Assembly (NCBI GenBank): GCA_963575745.1
Contig: CAUYUJ010000857.1
Span: 34,644-98,643, forward strand
DNA length: 64,000 nt
Direction: 5' to 3'
Source: Prorocentrum cordatum
Lineage: Eukaryota; Sar; Dinophyceae; Prorocentrales; Prorocentraceae
Made by a program: the position numbers and the translations under genes. Positions 28,676 to 39,410 of this stretch are shown here, piece by piece; within the stretch, counting starts at the first letter, position 1, and each line of letters opens with the position of its first letter. The notes below the pieces were generated by a model that was not told the DNA's origin, did not search any database, and saw only the letters and a program-made list of their open reading frames with translations.

Positions 28676-29923
28676 GCTGACTCGACGGTTTCCTCAATTC
28701 GGAGCCCCGAAGCCGTGCGGTGACGGACCGCGTGGTGACCTCATTCAAAGAAGGAAGAGGTAGCCATAGTTACCTCGACCCCCTCGCCCGTGTTCCCCTT
28801 TTTGGGGTTCCTGGGAGTCCGTCCTCTTCACCGCTGGATTCGCTTCGAAGTCCTGGTCAGAATGCACTCCAGGAGAGGTCTGGGGAGTAGCAGTATCGGT
28901 ACCTTTTGGTGTCCCCACCACCACCTCACCGCGCGGTCAGTCACCGCACAGTCTTGGGACCTCGGAGGCCCTGGTCGCCCGAGATATCCTCGGAGAAAGT
29001 CCTGAGTCCTTATAAACGATGCGATCACCCCGAGTCCCTACTGACACCACGCGGTGCGGTCACCTCACCGTTTGGCGGTCCCCGAATCAAGCAGTGGCGA
29101 AGCGTTCTGACCTTCCTGTCCCAGAGATCCGCAAGTCTCCAGAAGCAGTGGCGAGCGGCCGATGTTTGATAATTTCGGCCTTTAGGGGCCCTCAAGCGGG
29201 CCCCGGAACCGTCAAAAACGGCTCGGGATGAAAAAACAGGCTTAGGGAAGTGGTCCAGACCTTAGCAAGAAACGTCGAGCGTCAGGGTTCTATCAAGCAG
29301 TGCCGAAGCGTCCTGACCTGTTCACAGGCCCAGTGTTCCAAGAGTGTGGAAATGCCAGGACGGTCTGTCCCTGCTCAATTCGAGGTTCGAGGTCTTCGGA
29401 CGTTTCCATCGCTTCCAGGCAGTCTTCAACCTCGGCGTGCTTTCCAGCAGCTGCGCCTCGCCGAGAGCGTTCTCCCGCATCGTCCCGATCGGCCGCCGGA
29501 GACCCGAGTTTTGACACGACAAGTGAAGGACATGGGCAATGTGGCCCTGCGGTGATCGCCATTTTCAAGGACCCGGGGCCCTCCACGGGCTTTGGCACTG
29601 TGAGGAAACGACTCAGGACCAACAAAAAAAGTTGGCCCTGCCCTGACTCTGGATCCGCCGTGCTTTGGTTGGTTTTCCGATCTACCGCTGTAACAGGAAG
29701 GCACCCCCAGCGGTGCGCAAGAGTGGGGCGGGCACGTCCGCTTCAGAAAAGGTAAGGTGGATATGGTGGAAACGGCGACGGCAAAGCGGGGCGGCGCTCG
29801 GCAGCAGAGGCGCTCGAAGAGAAGGGCGGAAAGTTCTCCCCCCTGCTTGCGACACCGCCCATCATGAGGTACGGCGGATCCGAAGTCAAGGTGGGGGTAG
29901 GCCTCCTGGGTCCAGGATCCGTA
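28676..29923. other. no gene; mosaic of dispersed repeats SR5 and SR6
   Basis: SR5 copy b is at 28790-28915 and SR6 units are at about 29195-29265 and 29570-29645. The phrase TCAAGCAGTGGCGAAGCG occurs near 29089, and close variants occur near 29291 and 38350. No coding texture is seen. Confidence 0.55.
28790..28915 (+). repeat. dispersed repeat SR5, copy b
   Basis: It matches 9058-9190: GTTCCCCTTTTTGGGGTTCC, CGCTTCGAAGTC, GGTCAGAATGCACTCCAGGA and GGGGAGTAGCAGTATCGGTA. Confidence 0.65.
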
Positions 29924-30334
29924 CGGTAGGTTCGCGTCGTGTCGACCCGCGGCGACCCCGCTGCCAGCGTTCAAGGTTGAACGCCGGCGGCGGCCCAGGA
30001 TCGGTCGATGTTGAACGAGCTGACGCTTCGGAAACGGTCGATCGTTGAAGGTGCTCGTTTTTTCGTGCAGTGTCTTGCCGATCGGCGCGGGCCCTCGCAC
30101 CCTCCCCCCCCATGGAGTGAATCTTGGCTGTCTTTGGCGCCTGTTTCGAGAGGGTGGAGTCCAACCACCATGGGACGCACTGCTGCAAACACTCGCAACA
30201 AGCAGAGGTCCAGAGCCAGACCCCCCCCCCCTTGCCGCCCAATGTCGAATCGCCGAATGAAAAAACGCTCACAAGGTTTTGAACGATCCCCGCGGTGTCA
30301 GAAACCACGAAGTCGGCACGACACGAACTTGCCG
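29924..30334 (+). repeat. palindromic element M1, copy c, split by a nested insertion
   Basis: The outer ends (CGGTAGGTTCGCGTCGTGTC and GACACGAACTTGCCG) and TA flanks at 29922-29923 and 30335-30336 match the 188-bp copies at 3121 and 3609. The interior is interrupted at the GTTCAAGGTTGAACG site by about 220 bp. Confidence 0.8.
30053..30272 (+). mobile_element. 220-bp insertion nested in M1 copy c
   Basis: It is bounded by AAGGT at 30048-30052 and 30273-30277; intact M1 copies have AAGGT only once, so this is a target-site duplication of about 5 bp. The insertion's own ends are GCTCGTTTTTTCGT and ATGAAAAAACGCTCAC, which are imperfect inverted repeats. It encodes nothing recognisable. Confidence 0.7.
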
Positions 30335-30474
30335 TAGCTATCCGCCCGGCGACCGCGGGGCGGAGCGAGCCCCAGCTCCGCCCTCCGCCCGCCGCGCGCG
30401 CGGCGCGTCACCCGAGGAGGAGGACCTGGCCCCCCCTCGCGTTGTGAAGAAATCGCGACGGGAGGTGTTTGGGC

Positions 30475-30632
30475 CTCCTCCTCCTCCTCCTCCTCGTCCT
30501 CCCCCCCCCCCTCCTCCTCCTCCTCCTCCTCCTCCTCCTCCTCCTCCTCCTCCTCCTCCTCCTCCTCCTCCTCCTCCTCCTCCTCCTCCTCCTCCTCCCT
30601 CCTCCTCCTCCTCCTCCCTCCTCCTCCTCGCT
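30475..30632. repeat. (CTC)n triplet array
   Basis: A long pure CTC run with a C-run near 30501. The proline, leucine and serine frames are artefacts. Confidence 0.95.
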
Positions 30633-30649
30633 CATCAGGGAGCCCTCAT

Positions 30650-31078
30650 CAGGTGTAGGGACCGTCAAACACATCTTTGTGTCTTCGTGACGAGAAGTTG
30701 GTCCTGGGGAAGGGGGTCTAGATTTCTGGGGGCCAGCGTGGCGAGAAAAGCACGACGTCGGAGCTTCGAGGATCTAGGATCGAGGGACGTCGAGGGAGAT
30801 GGAGAAAAGTCGAGGAGGATCGAGGAGTATAGCCAAGGATCGACGAGGGTCGGGAGGGGGGTCCGAGGGTCGAAGCGGATCGGGAAGGACCGAGGACCGA
30901 CCCTGAGAGCCAACGTTGCGAAGAAATCAACACCGCGGAACATCATGACTGGAACCCCAGACTCTGGACCCCATCTTTTCGCGGCACTTTTCGGGCTGTA
31001 TCGACGTGTGATGGTCCCGGGGCCCGAAACTGGGCGAAAGCGCCCGGCTTGCAAACCATTGCAACGCCCAGGGGGAGG
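30650..31078. other. no gene; SR6 unit and a degenerate GGATCGAGG repeat
   Basis: GGGACCGTCAAACACATC at about 30659 is an SR6 member. From about 30765 to 30900, words such as GGATCGAGG, GGGTCGGG and GGACCGAGG recur irregularly. Confidence 0.5.
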
Positions 31079-31172
31079 GGCGGGAGGAGGAGGAGGAGGA
31101 GGAGGGGGAGGAGGAGGAGGAGGAGGAGGAGGAGGAGGAAGAGGAGGAGGAGGAGGAGGAGGAGGAGGACTT
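31079..31172. repeat. (GGA)n triplet array
   Basis: A GGA run with few interruptions. Confidence 0.95.
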
Positions 31173-31229
31173 GTGTGCAGTGTTCTCGGCGAGGCCAGCG
31201 CCAGAAGGTCTCGAACCCGTCCTGGCCTA

Positions 31230-31510
31230 TCTCGAGAAACCAGATTCGGGCTGTCCTGGATCATGTTGGGCCATCCTGGATCATCCTGGGCTATTCTGAG
31301 AGTCCATCCTGGCTTGTCTCGAGAAGCCATGTTTGGGCCATCTTGGCTCATCCTGGATCATGTTGGGCCATCTTGGATCATCCTGGGCCATCCTGAGAGT
31401 CCATCCTGGCTTATCTCGAGCAACCTGGTTTGGGCCATCCTGGATCATTTTGGGTCATGTTGGGCCATCTTGGCTCATCCTGGATCATCTTGAGAAGCCA
31501 AGCATGATTG
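31230..31510. repeat. tandem array, about 90-100-bp unit built from CATCCTGG words
   Basis: Three units begin at TCTCGAGAAACC, TCTCGAGAAGCC and TCTCGAGCAACC (about 31231, 31317, 31408). Inside each, GGGCCATCCTGGATCAT and similar 15-20-bp words repeat. Confidence 0.8.
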
Positions 31511-31574
31511 ACCACAAAAGAACCCCTACACCTTTGGGAGGGGACCCAAGTTTGGAGGGCCACAAACATCAGGG

Positions 31575-31690
31575 ATAAAGGGGGTCTTTCCCGCACAGGT
31601 ATCGAACCAGACCGTCCAGATCGTTTTATATCCTTCATGCACAGACGGGGACCTCAGCGAGGCCACGTCTTCATCGTGTGAAGTTCTTCC
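31575..31690 (-). ncRNA. tRNA-like dispersed repeat SR7, copy a (possible SINE head)
   Basis: On the minus strand, TGGCCTCGCTGAGG (around 31652-31664) resembles a Pol III box A. GGTTCGATACC (complement of 31598-31608) is a perfect match to the box B consensus GGTTCGANNCC, about 45 bases downstream. A diverged copy is at 50790-50925. A complete tRNA cloverleaf cannot be drawn, so a tRNA-derived SINE is more likely than a tRNA. Confidence 0.4.
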
Positions 31691-31714
31691 AGGAAAACGG
31701 GGGAGAAGGGCGGA

Positions 31715-31845
31715 TGAGGAGGAGAAGGAGGAGGAGGAGGAGGAGGAGGAGGAGGACGACGACGAGGAGGAGGAGAAGGATTAGCAGGAGCAGGAGGAGG
31801 AGGAGGAGAAGGAGGAGGAGGGAAGGGGAGGAAGAGGAGTTCTCT
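31715..31845. repeat. (GGA)n triplet array
   Basis: A GGA run with AGA, GAC and GCA interruptions. Confidence 0.9.
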
Positions 31846-32054
31846 TGCTCTCGGCGTGGGAGCAGGGCACAAGGGACGCCCGAGCGCGATGGCGCACGGA
31901 CGTCCGCGCCGAGGAGCCCCGCCCCGCCCCGCTCGCCGCGCCGCGCCGCGCGTGCCCCAGGCCGAGGATCCGCGCCGGCAGGGCGGCGACGCGGCCAGCG
32001 CGCCGCAGGAGGAGGCGTGCCCCCGCCAGGAGGAGGAGGAGGAAGAGGAGGAGG
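31846..32054. other. GC-rich sequence before the assembly gap, no gene seen
   Basis: Arg/Ala/Pro-rich frames only, ending in another short GGA run that touches the gap. The gap probably arose in that triplet repeat, and the N-terminus of the downstream RT gene may be missing. Confidence 0.5.
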
Positions 32055-32154
32055 NNNNNNNNNNNNNNNNNNNNNNNNNNNNNNNNNNNNNNNNNNNNNN
32101 NNNNNNNNNNNNNNNNNNNNNNNNNNNNNNNNNNNNNNNNNNNNNNNNNNNNNN
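32055..32154. other. assembly gap, 100 N
   Basis: Exactly 100 N bases, a conventional placeholder, so the true gap length is unknown. Confidence 0.99.
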
Positions 32155-33554
32155 AAAGCTCGGGAGTCACGATCCACCCCAAAGATATTATCGACACCAA
32201 GGCTCGGTGCTGGCAGGAGCTCTGGGCTCCACATCCTGTCGATCGAGATCGTATGCAGCGGGCTTTCGAGGCAGCGCGTGCTGCAGCGGAGCTGGAGCCG
32301 ATGGAGCCCATCACTGAAGGGGACATCCGTCGAGCGGCGCACGCTATGAAGGCCACCACAGGCCTCGGCGCTGATCGGATGACGCCGATCGACGTCGAGA
32401 GGCTGCCGTCGGAGGCGCTGGTGGAGCTGGCCGAGCTGCTCAACACCATTGAGCGGACGCTGGCGTGGCCGCACCAGACTCAGCTCATTATCGGCAAGCT
32501 CCTGCCGAAGAAGCTGAGCGGCGACCGCGTGATCGGCCTGGTGTCGTTTCTGGGGCGTTTGTGGTCGCTCATACGAGAAGGTCATGTTCGGCATTGGAGC
32601 AATCTGGTGGAGGCGGATTGGGACGCTGCCATCGCGGGCAACGCATCGCTCCGCGAAGCGTTCCACCGCACCCTGCAGGAGGAAGTGGCAGGGGCCCTGG
32701 GGACTCCCCATGGCCACGGCCTCCTGGATGTGAAAGGATTCTACGACAGTATTGAATGGGATATTCTGACGGATGTGGCATTAAAGCTGTCTTTTCCTCC
32801 TGTTATACTGTTCTTAGAGCTTTCCCGATGTATGGTTCCCAGAGTGGTTGAACAAATGGGAGCGGTCAGTGAGCCCTTTTTGGCTACATGCAGTATTATT
32901 CAAGGTTTAAGATCTGGAACCCGATTTGCGAAGTGTATGACCCATTATGTAATGGCCAAACTCAGTTGTTCCCATCAATATGTATCTCATCGTCTCTGGA
33001 TCGATGACCTTTCGCAAAGTTTAGCTGGTTCTCGACAAAAGGTTGTTTCATCACTCTCAGCCTGTTTAGCGGACACGGCGGATGAGTTAAAAAAGGTGAA
33101 GTTGCAGATTGCGCCCAAGTCCTGTGTGGTCTGCTCTCACCACGGCGACGCGAAGGAGATTGTTCGTCGTATGCGGCGCCGAGGATGCACGGTCCAAGCT
33201 CGACTACAGGCAGGGTTCCTCGGAGTTGACTTGGGCGGAGGCAGGAGGGCGGCCAGAGAAGTACGGACCAAGCGGGGGCTCAAACAGAAGAAGCTCCACG
33301 CGAAGGTCGTGCGTTTCGCCAGGGCGTCCAAGCGCTACAGGGTGACGTCCAAGCTCGAGCGCCTGGGTGCCCAGGCAGCAGGCACGTACGGGCAGGCTAT
33401 CCACGGTGCGTATGGGCAGAAGCTCCAGCAGTGTCGGCGTGGGCTTGCAGCAGTCAGTAGTGCAGGAGGTGAGGGAGTTAGTATCACATCTCTTCTGTCG
33501 ATTCGGGCCCCGGGCCAGGATCCAGGGGTTAAAAACTCCCTCATGAGGTTATAG
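32155..33554 (+). pseudogene. LINE-like reverse transcriptase, 5' part of a frame-shifted polyprotein
   Basis: The frame is open from the gap to 33554, so the N-terminus is unknown. MKATTGLGADRMTPIDVERL and LLPKKLSGDRVIGLVS are the usual LINE motif 0-2 region. GLLDVKGFYDSIEWDIL (about 32719-32769) is motif A, SIIQGLRSGTRFAK (about 32892-32933) motif B, and HRLWIDDLSQSL (about 32988-33023) motif C with WIDD in place of YADD. Downstream is a basic region (TKRGLKQKKLHAKVVRFARA) and GTYGQAIHGAYGQKL. A stop at 33552 is avoided by moving to the frame that continues as EVIALWLQQWFAHPHIRPSV, so one frameshift near 33535-33545 separates this from the RNase H part. RNA-templated DNA synthesis is the expected role. 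Confidence 0.8.
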
Positions 33555-35452
33555 CGCTGTGGCTGCAGCAGTGGTTTGCTCATCCTCACATTCGCCCATC
33601 GGTGTGCCGTGCATGGCCGATGGTGCTTCAGAGGATGGAGGCTATGCCACCGTCTCGCCGTTCCAGATGGGCAAGGGGGCCGATGTCAGCAGTCATCCTC
33701 GCGTTGTTAGAGCGAGGTTGGCATCCTGAGACCCCTACCAAGTGGCATCTGTCGGACGAGATCGCGCGGAAGTTCCCCGAAGCTGTTTATCACGAGCAGC
33801 CGGCACTCAACAATGTGAAGGCATTTTTCGGTGATTTTGATCAGTCAGCGGCTTCTCAGTATTGGCAGCATGCGTCACGGCACTTCTGTGGTGGTGGTTT
33901 GCAGGGTGGAGTGGACAATATTTCCTTGGGATGGCTGCTCAAATATCTCGAAGCTCTTCCTCGCGGAAGGAGGTTGGCGGAGGTCATGGTTGCCATCTGT
34001 GCTGGAGGATCATGGCCGCGCGAGCGGCGAGCAGCCGCCGCCGCCAGGCTGCAGATCTGCCCTCTGTGTCCTCGCTGTCGTCAAGCAGTAGAGTCGCCTT
34101 ACCATCGAAGCTGGAGTTGCGAGAAGAATGTCGAAGCCGAAGCATCTCGTCAGTCTGACGACCTGCCTCCAGCCGCAGCAGCTCAGCATGAATGTGATCA
34201 GGCGTTCTGGCTGCGTGGTTTGATTCCCCGAAGTTGGACGACGGTCACTCCCCCTTGTGCGGGGGAAGCGTGGATAGGCAGTGGAATGTTTCGCAATGGA
34301 GTTGTCGACGATGCAGCACGACCAGGGGCACCGTCTCAACCAGTGGTGTTCTTTGGTGATGCCTCGGGAGGGCCTGGCTCCAGGGATCCTCGTCTTAGAC
34401 GCGTGGGCTGCGGGTTGGTGCTAGTCAACAGCGAGGTGGGCCTCACCATCCAAGGCATCATCATGGGCCCGCTGCCAGGCAACCAGACGGTTCCCAGAGG
34501 TGAGCTGTGCATGTTGTGGATGGCCATTCGTGTATCAGTGGGCCATCTAGTTTATATTGCGGGCAATCAGGCTGTGTACAACGGATGGTACGACAAACAA
34601 TGCGTGTATCCAAGTGGTGAGTCTGCTGATTTGTGGGCTCGTATCGGAGAAGAGTTGCGACGGCGACCCCCGGAACATATCATTGCACTCTTTGTCAATT
34701 CTCATTTGTCGGCCGCTGAGGCGGTAGCTGCAGGAGTTCCCAGTTGGTTAGTATGCGGGAATGCTATGGCTGATGTCGCCGCTGGTGAGGCGGCGAAACT
34801 GGCCAGGTTACCCCGAGCGGATCGAGCCCGCGTGGCGCAAGTGGAACAGCGCACCTTCTTGGTACGCATGAGGCTGCTGAGGGCGGCCATCGACGCGATG
34901 GAGGCGGAGGGGGCTCTCGTGCGGGCCCAGAAGGACTGCCGCAGAGGGGTTCTGAGTGAGGGAGGGCCCCGTTCTCCTCCTCCTCCTCCCCCGCCTCCTC
35001 CTGTGCAGCTTTGCTTGCCGCCGCCGTGCCCCGAGGCTGTGTCCATCCTGTCCAGTTCACACGCTCTGGGCGACTCGGGGCGTCGGTGCCGCAGGTGTCG
35101 TGGCTCTGCGTCGATTTCTGAGTGTCGCAAGTGGAGAGCGTCGCCGTGTTTCAAGCTTGTGGCTCTGGACTATGCGTTGAGATCCCTTCCCCAGGGGGCG
35201 GAGTTGCACATCGCTGGGGGGTGGGTGCACAGGTCTCACAAGCTTAGATATCATCAGGACGTCAATGTTTGGTTCTGTGCTGTGTGTGGCATGTTTGCAG
35301 ATCACCAGTTGCTTGGGTTGGGGAAGCAATGCGTGTATAAGACCACCCCGACTCGAGCAAGCTATTTTGCCAGAATCGGTGATTCGTTGTGGCCTAAGGC
35401 CTTTACGGCAGCTCAGAGGGCCAAGAGAGTCCAGAAGGGGCTCCCCGTCTAA
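33555..35452 (+). pseudogene. RNase H and zinc-finger C-terminal part of the same LINE-like polyprotein
   Basis: The coding frame is entered without its own start at about 33545; the first ATG is 33614. After a helical region comes ICPLCPRCRQAVESPYHRSWSC (about 34056-34121), a Cys/His finger. An RNase H follows: VVFFGDASGGPG (Asp), TVPRGELCMLWMAI (Glu), YIAGNQAVYNGW (Gly where the third catalytic Asp is expected), HLSAAEAV and CGNAMADVAAGEAA (last Asp). The C-terminal 120 residues have CRRC, FCAVCG and further Cys/His. A short CTC run near 34976 encodes a proline tract. The frame is then open to the TAA at 35450-35452, about 600 residues, with no other break. RNase H would remove the RNA strand after copying. 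Apart from the frameshift near 33540 the element looks young. Confidence 0.75.
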
Positions 35453-36356
35453 GGCGTCAGAGATTGGACATCGTCCAGGGACTCTTACTCTTATCCTTAT
35501 TCCTTATTAGAATCTACTCCTACTCCCCCCTCAGGCCGGCTGATAGGGGCCCCATCCGGGTGGTCCCATCCTAATTTGTAAAAAAACAATACAAAATCAA
35601 CATTTTTCTTACTTTTTCCTCTCGACATGGGCGTCCTGTCGTCCACGGCGATAATCCATTGCAAAAAATACCACAAAGAGCACATGCGCGCGTTCATGTC
35701 ATAATCCTACCGAACACCGTGTGTTTGCAAGCATTTCAACATAAAAACATCAAAAACCCAATGCTTTTTCACAAAAATTCTACACATTTCCTGCCCGGGC
35801 TCTCTTGCTGAAATCATCGGAAAACCATAGGAATCTTAAGAATTCTGTCAAATCCAGCGATTTCACGTCATCGCGCGGTGCACTCGCGATGCTCTGTCAT
35901 GCACCCAGGCCGCGAATCCTGTGCAAAAAAATACCACGCGGGCGACATGCGCGCGCGTCGCCGCGAGCGCATGCTCAAATCCTTCTAGAGTCGTCGCCGT
36001 CATTGGCACCGTCGCATGGACGTCCTGTCGTCCACGTCGCAAAATGCATGGCAGGAATGGGACCCGGCTTACCGGGCCGTTCTCGACACGGCCACCTCTG
36101 GCTTCCTGCGGTGTACCGGGCCATTCTCGACTCGTCTGGCAATGCGTGCGCGGCATTCAACACGCGCTCGCCAGTTCCCGTCGGCAACCGCCATCGCCGC
36201 GGCCGCATCAGCTGTGCCAGACCGGCTGGCCGGTGTGACTTCGGCCCCCAGTTGTGCCAGCTTTGCTTCTTATGTTGTGGGAGGGCGGGTGGGACTGGGC
36301 ATGCCATGCTTGACTCGCTACGAGCTGGCTAGCTTGACCTCTCTACTCTTACTCTT
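35453..36356. other. no gene seen; two related halves
   Basis: The phrases TGGGCGTCCTGTCGTCCACG (about 35627) and ATGGACGTCCTGTCGTCCACG (about 36016), and AAAAAATACCACAAAGAGCACATGCGCGCG versus a similar phrase at about 35925, show a diverged internal duplication. AT content is higher near 35570-35830. It may be the 3' tail of the LINE-like element. Confidence 0.45.
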
Positions 36357-36546
36357 TTCCTCCTCCTCCCTCCTCCTCCTCCTCCTCCTCCTCCTCCTCC
36401 TCCTCCTCCTCCTCCTCCTCCTCCTCCTCCTCCTCCCCCTCCCCCTCCTCCTCCTCCTCCTCCGCCTCCTCCTCCTCGTCCTCCTCTTCCTCCTCTTTGT
36501 CGTCCTCGTCCTCCTCTTCCTCCTCGTCCTCTTTCCTCCTCCTCCT
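36357..36546. repeat. (CTC)n triplet array
   Basis: A long CTC run with CCC, GTC and TTC interruptions toward its end. Confidence 0.95.
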
Positions 36547-36779
36547 GGTTTCTGCCCGAGGGCCTGGGGGCGGACAGACCGCCGCAGGCTGCCCTCGGGC
36601 GGGGGCTATCGCGCTGCCATCGGAGGCGGCATGGCATAGGCGCCTCCGCCGCGAGCGCGCCTCTGTTCGCGCCTTGCTGCGCGCGTGGCGGGGATCGCCT
36701 TCGCCCCGCCAGCGCTGCCGCCTGGAGGCCGCTGCGGCGCTGCTGGACAGCCACCACGGATCGGCGACGCCGTCCCCGC

Positions 36780-37869
36780 GCGCCACGGCATGGCCGCCGC
36801 GGATGGAGGCGCGCGCCTGGCCTGCATGCGCTGTGGCTGCCGGAAGAATGAAACGTGGTGGAGCTGGTGCGGCCACTGCAAGAGGCCGTTGGTTCTAGGC
36901 CAGCCTGGCGGCGCTGGCACTGGCGGCGCTGGGGGCGGCTCTCGCAGGGCCTCCAGCCGTGGCCGTGCGGCCCGCGCTGCCGCCCTGGCGCACCGCCGCA
37001 GTCGGCCCCGACGGCAACGACGCCGTCCAGCAGCCTGCGCCCAGAGGCCGCCCCTCCCCAGGTGCGGGTGCTGGAGGGGCTGCCGCAGGTGGCACTCCCG
37101 GCGTGGGGGGGCGCCCACGCAGCAGCAGCCCGGGCGTCCGCATCTCTGGCGAGGCTCAGGCCCTGGAGGCCGACGTGGACTCGGATGAGGCCAAGCTGGC
37201 CGAGCTGGCGGAGCTCCTCCGCCGAACGGGCGACGGGCCAGGCGAGGCCAAATACAAGCGGCAGTTGGACGAGCACAGGGCCAAGCGCTTGGCCAAGCCA
37301 GCTCCGAGGCTGGCGCTGCGCGGGGCGCGGCTGCTGCAGCCCTTGACGCAACCCCCGCCGTCGCCGACGGGCTCCAGCAGCGCTTCGCCCAGGCCGCGGA
37401 ACACGTCGCTAAGTGCACTGCGGCCCTCGACGGCGCCACTGCGGCCTACGCCAGCGCGGTGCAGACCCCGGCCGCCGCAGTGGCGCCCGCCAGTGAGGTC
37501 GCGGTCCCCACCCTCAGCATGTCGGCGGTCCTGGAGGGCAAGGCGGTTTGGGCACTGGACGACGAAGGCCCGTCGGCCTGGAGGCCCTCGAGGATTATGT
37601 CGTCGACGAGAGCGATCGCCAGGAGGCGCAGCGGTGGCGCGAGCAGCTCCAGGCCAAGTTCGCCACCATGGCCAAGGAGGCTTTCGACCAGTTCCAGTCG
37701 GAGGCGCAGGCGCTGGAGAAGGCACGCCGCGAGCAGCAAGCGGGGGCGCCTCAAGTCCAAAAAGAGGCGCGCGGCGGAGAGCGCGCCCCCGCCCGCCAAT
37801 GACGCCAAGGAGGGGCAGCCTGGGCCGCCCTCTGGCGGCGCGGGCGCTGCCGAGCCCCCGGGTACTTAA
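36780..37869 (+). pseudogene. broken ORF with zinc ribbon and coiled coils (LINE ORF1-like)
   Basis: Coding texture passes through several frames. About 36789-36930 reads ARLACMRCGCRKNETWWSWC then GHCKRPL, a CxxC...CxxC ribbon with tryptophans. About 37130-37320 in another frame reads ALEADVDSDEAKLAELAELL and EAKYKRQLDEHRAKRLAK (coiled coil). About 37375-37590 reads LQQRFAQAAEHVAKCTAALD and SMSAVLEGKAVWALDDEG. About 37585-37770 reads RQEAQRWREQLQAKFATMAK and FDQFQSEAQALEKARREQQ. The end GAAEPPGT stops at 37867-37869. At least four frame changes make it non-functional unless introns explain them. A ribbon followed by coiled coils suits an RNA-binding ORF1 or gag protein; that is inference. Confidence 0.5.
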
Positions 37870-37952
37870 GCTGCGCGCGTAGGCGCCCTCGTCTCCAGTG
37901 TGGTGTGCTGTGCCGGCGGCTCGCGTCAGCCACCGCGTAGGGTTGCTATTCA

Positions 37953-38152
37953 GTTGTGGAAGTCAACTAATGGAGAGGAAGCATGCTGCCGAATCATCTC
38001 CAGATGTCCAAACAATGTTTCAAACATGTTTTGAATAATGAAAGCATTTTCTTTTTATATATAAAACATGCTTATACCATGTTTCCGACATTGTAAACAC
38101 ACTTTGAGTTCAATGATCGGACTGTTAGAGTGTCCATTGTTGTGGCATCTAC
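37953..38152 (+). repeat. dispersed AT-richer repeat SR2, copy b
   Basis: It matches 28364-28555: TTGTGGAAGTCAACTAATGG, GAGAGGAAGC, CAATGATCGGACTGTTAGAG and GTCCATTGTTGTGGCATC. Same orientation. Confidence 0.75.
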
Positions 38153-38613
38153 AACTTGGGCCCCTTCAGTAAGACGAGTTTCTGATCGTCTCTCAGGTGG
38201 CGCTGGGCGCAGTTGGGGGAGACCAGACTTCCTTGCGCACGGTGGAGACAAAGCGACGGGGGTATTCCTTGGGATTTGGGCGTTGCGATGGTCTCACGCC
38301 CCGCGTTTTCGTCACTATTCGGACCCAGGGGGCCCTCACATATGGATCTTCAAGCAGTGGCGAGGCGTCCTGGCTTGCCTATCGCCCCACCAAAGAATGT
38401 TCCAATTACCTTTTTGTGGTCTGCGCGAAACGTTCTTAGAACAATTCTGGCCCAGACTGTTTCTTTCAACGCATCGGGCTTATGTTCTAAGAACATTGTT
38501 TTTGTATAACATGTCTGGGTTCGACCAACATGTCGTGGTAGGCCTACAGGAATGCTGGGACGGTCGGTCCCTGCTCAAACTCTGGCGTTTCCCAATGGCG
38601 CAGGAAGATGGCT
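38153..38613. other. no gene seen
   Basis: Only small phrases shared with 29089-29400 stand out (CAAGCAGTGGCGAGGCGTCC; GGGACGGTCGGTCCCTGCTC). Confidence 0.45.
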
Positions 38614-38778
38614 AGGAGGGGGAGAATCACACAGACACAATGAATCTGTGACCCCCCAGGAAAATATAGGAGCAGATTCCTGGGAAGTGGGGGGGGGAGA
38701 TGAAAGCTGAGAACAGGTGGGAAAACATAGGGGGATCCTGGGCTCTGTGTCTATGCACCTGTGTGTCCCTGGGCCACT
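38614..38778 (+). repeat. dispersed repeat SR1, copy a
   Basis: GGAGGGGGAGAATCACACAG, ACACAATGAATC, GGGAAGTGGGGGGG, then CTGTGTCTATGCACCTGTGT and GTCCCTGGGCC. Other copies are at 40358-40722 (split), 46746-46912 and 47825-47966. Its ends (CACACAGACACA and TGTGTCTATT...TGTGTGTCC) are weak inverted repeats. Confidence 0.75.
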
Positions 38779-39219
38779 TGCGATGGGGTCTGGGGCTCCA
38801 GCCGTGACTTGTCCCTCCGCTGCAGTTTTTTTTGGTTGCGCAGCGTCGGATCTCCCGGGGCTCCACACGCCGTGGGGCAACCCCGACGGGAGCGCGTTTT
38901 GGGGGGCAGTCTTCGGCAAGACGGACCGAGAGACCCCACACAGTCCAGCGTCAACCGGACAACACGGGAATCAGCATTATTATGCGCCCTATGGACATCC
39001 TCTTCTTTGTTTTAAGCTCTTTCTCGCAAGTCACGCCCACTTGTCCTCCAAGGTCGGGGTCCGTGGCGATACCAGGTTGGGGGCAGTTTTCGGCCACCGG
39101 GGGGGTGGGGGCCAACGCCAGGTCTCCCGGGGTTGTCACAGAATCAGGGGCCACGAGAATCTCAAAGATCCAATTTATCGAGAAAATCAAGGCGGAGGCT
39201 GTGCGCCGTGTTCGGCCTA

Positions 39220-39410
39220 TAGAGACCCTCGCCAGGCCCCGGGACCGTCGAAAAACGACTCAGGATGAAAAACCGTCCCTGGGAAAAGAAATTGTCTGGA
39301 CTGCCCGTGACACCGTATTGAAACAATTACGACATCGGATCTCAGGGGCTGCTATATCGCATCGAAGGAAAATCTGGGGAGGCTTTTCCGAAAGGGCTTT
39401 TCCCTAGGGG
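39220..39410 (+). repeat. dispersed repeat SR6, copy near 39241
   Basis: GGGACCGTCGAAAAACGACT, then CAGGATGAAAAACC, and ACGACATCGGATCT as in the 8500 copy. The homology with that copy extends over about 110 bases. Confidence 0.65.
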
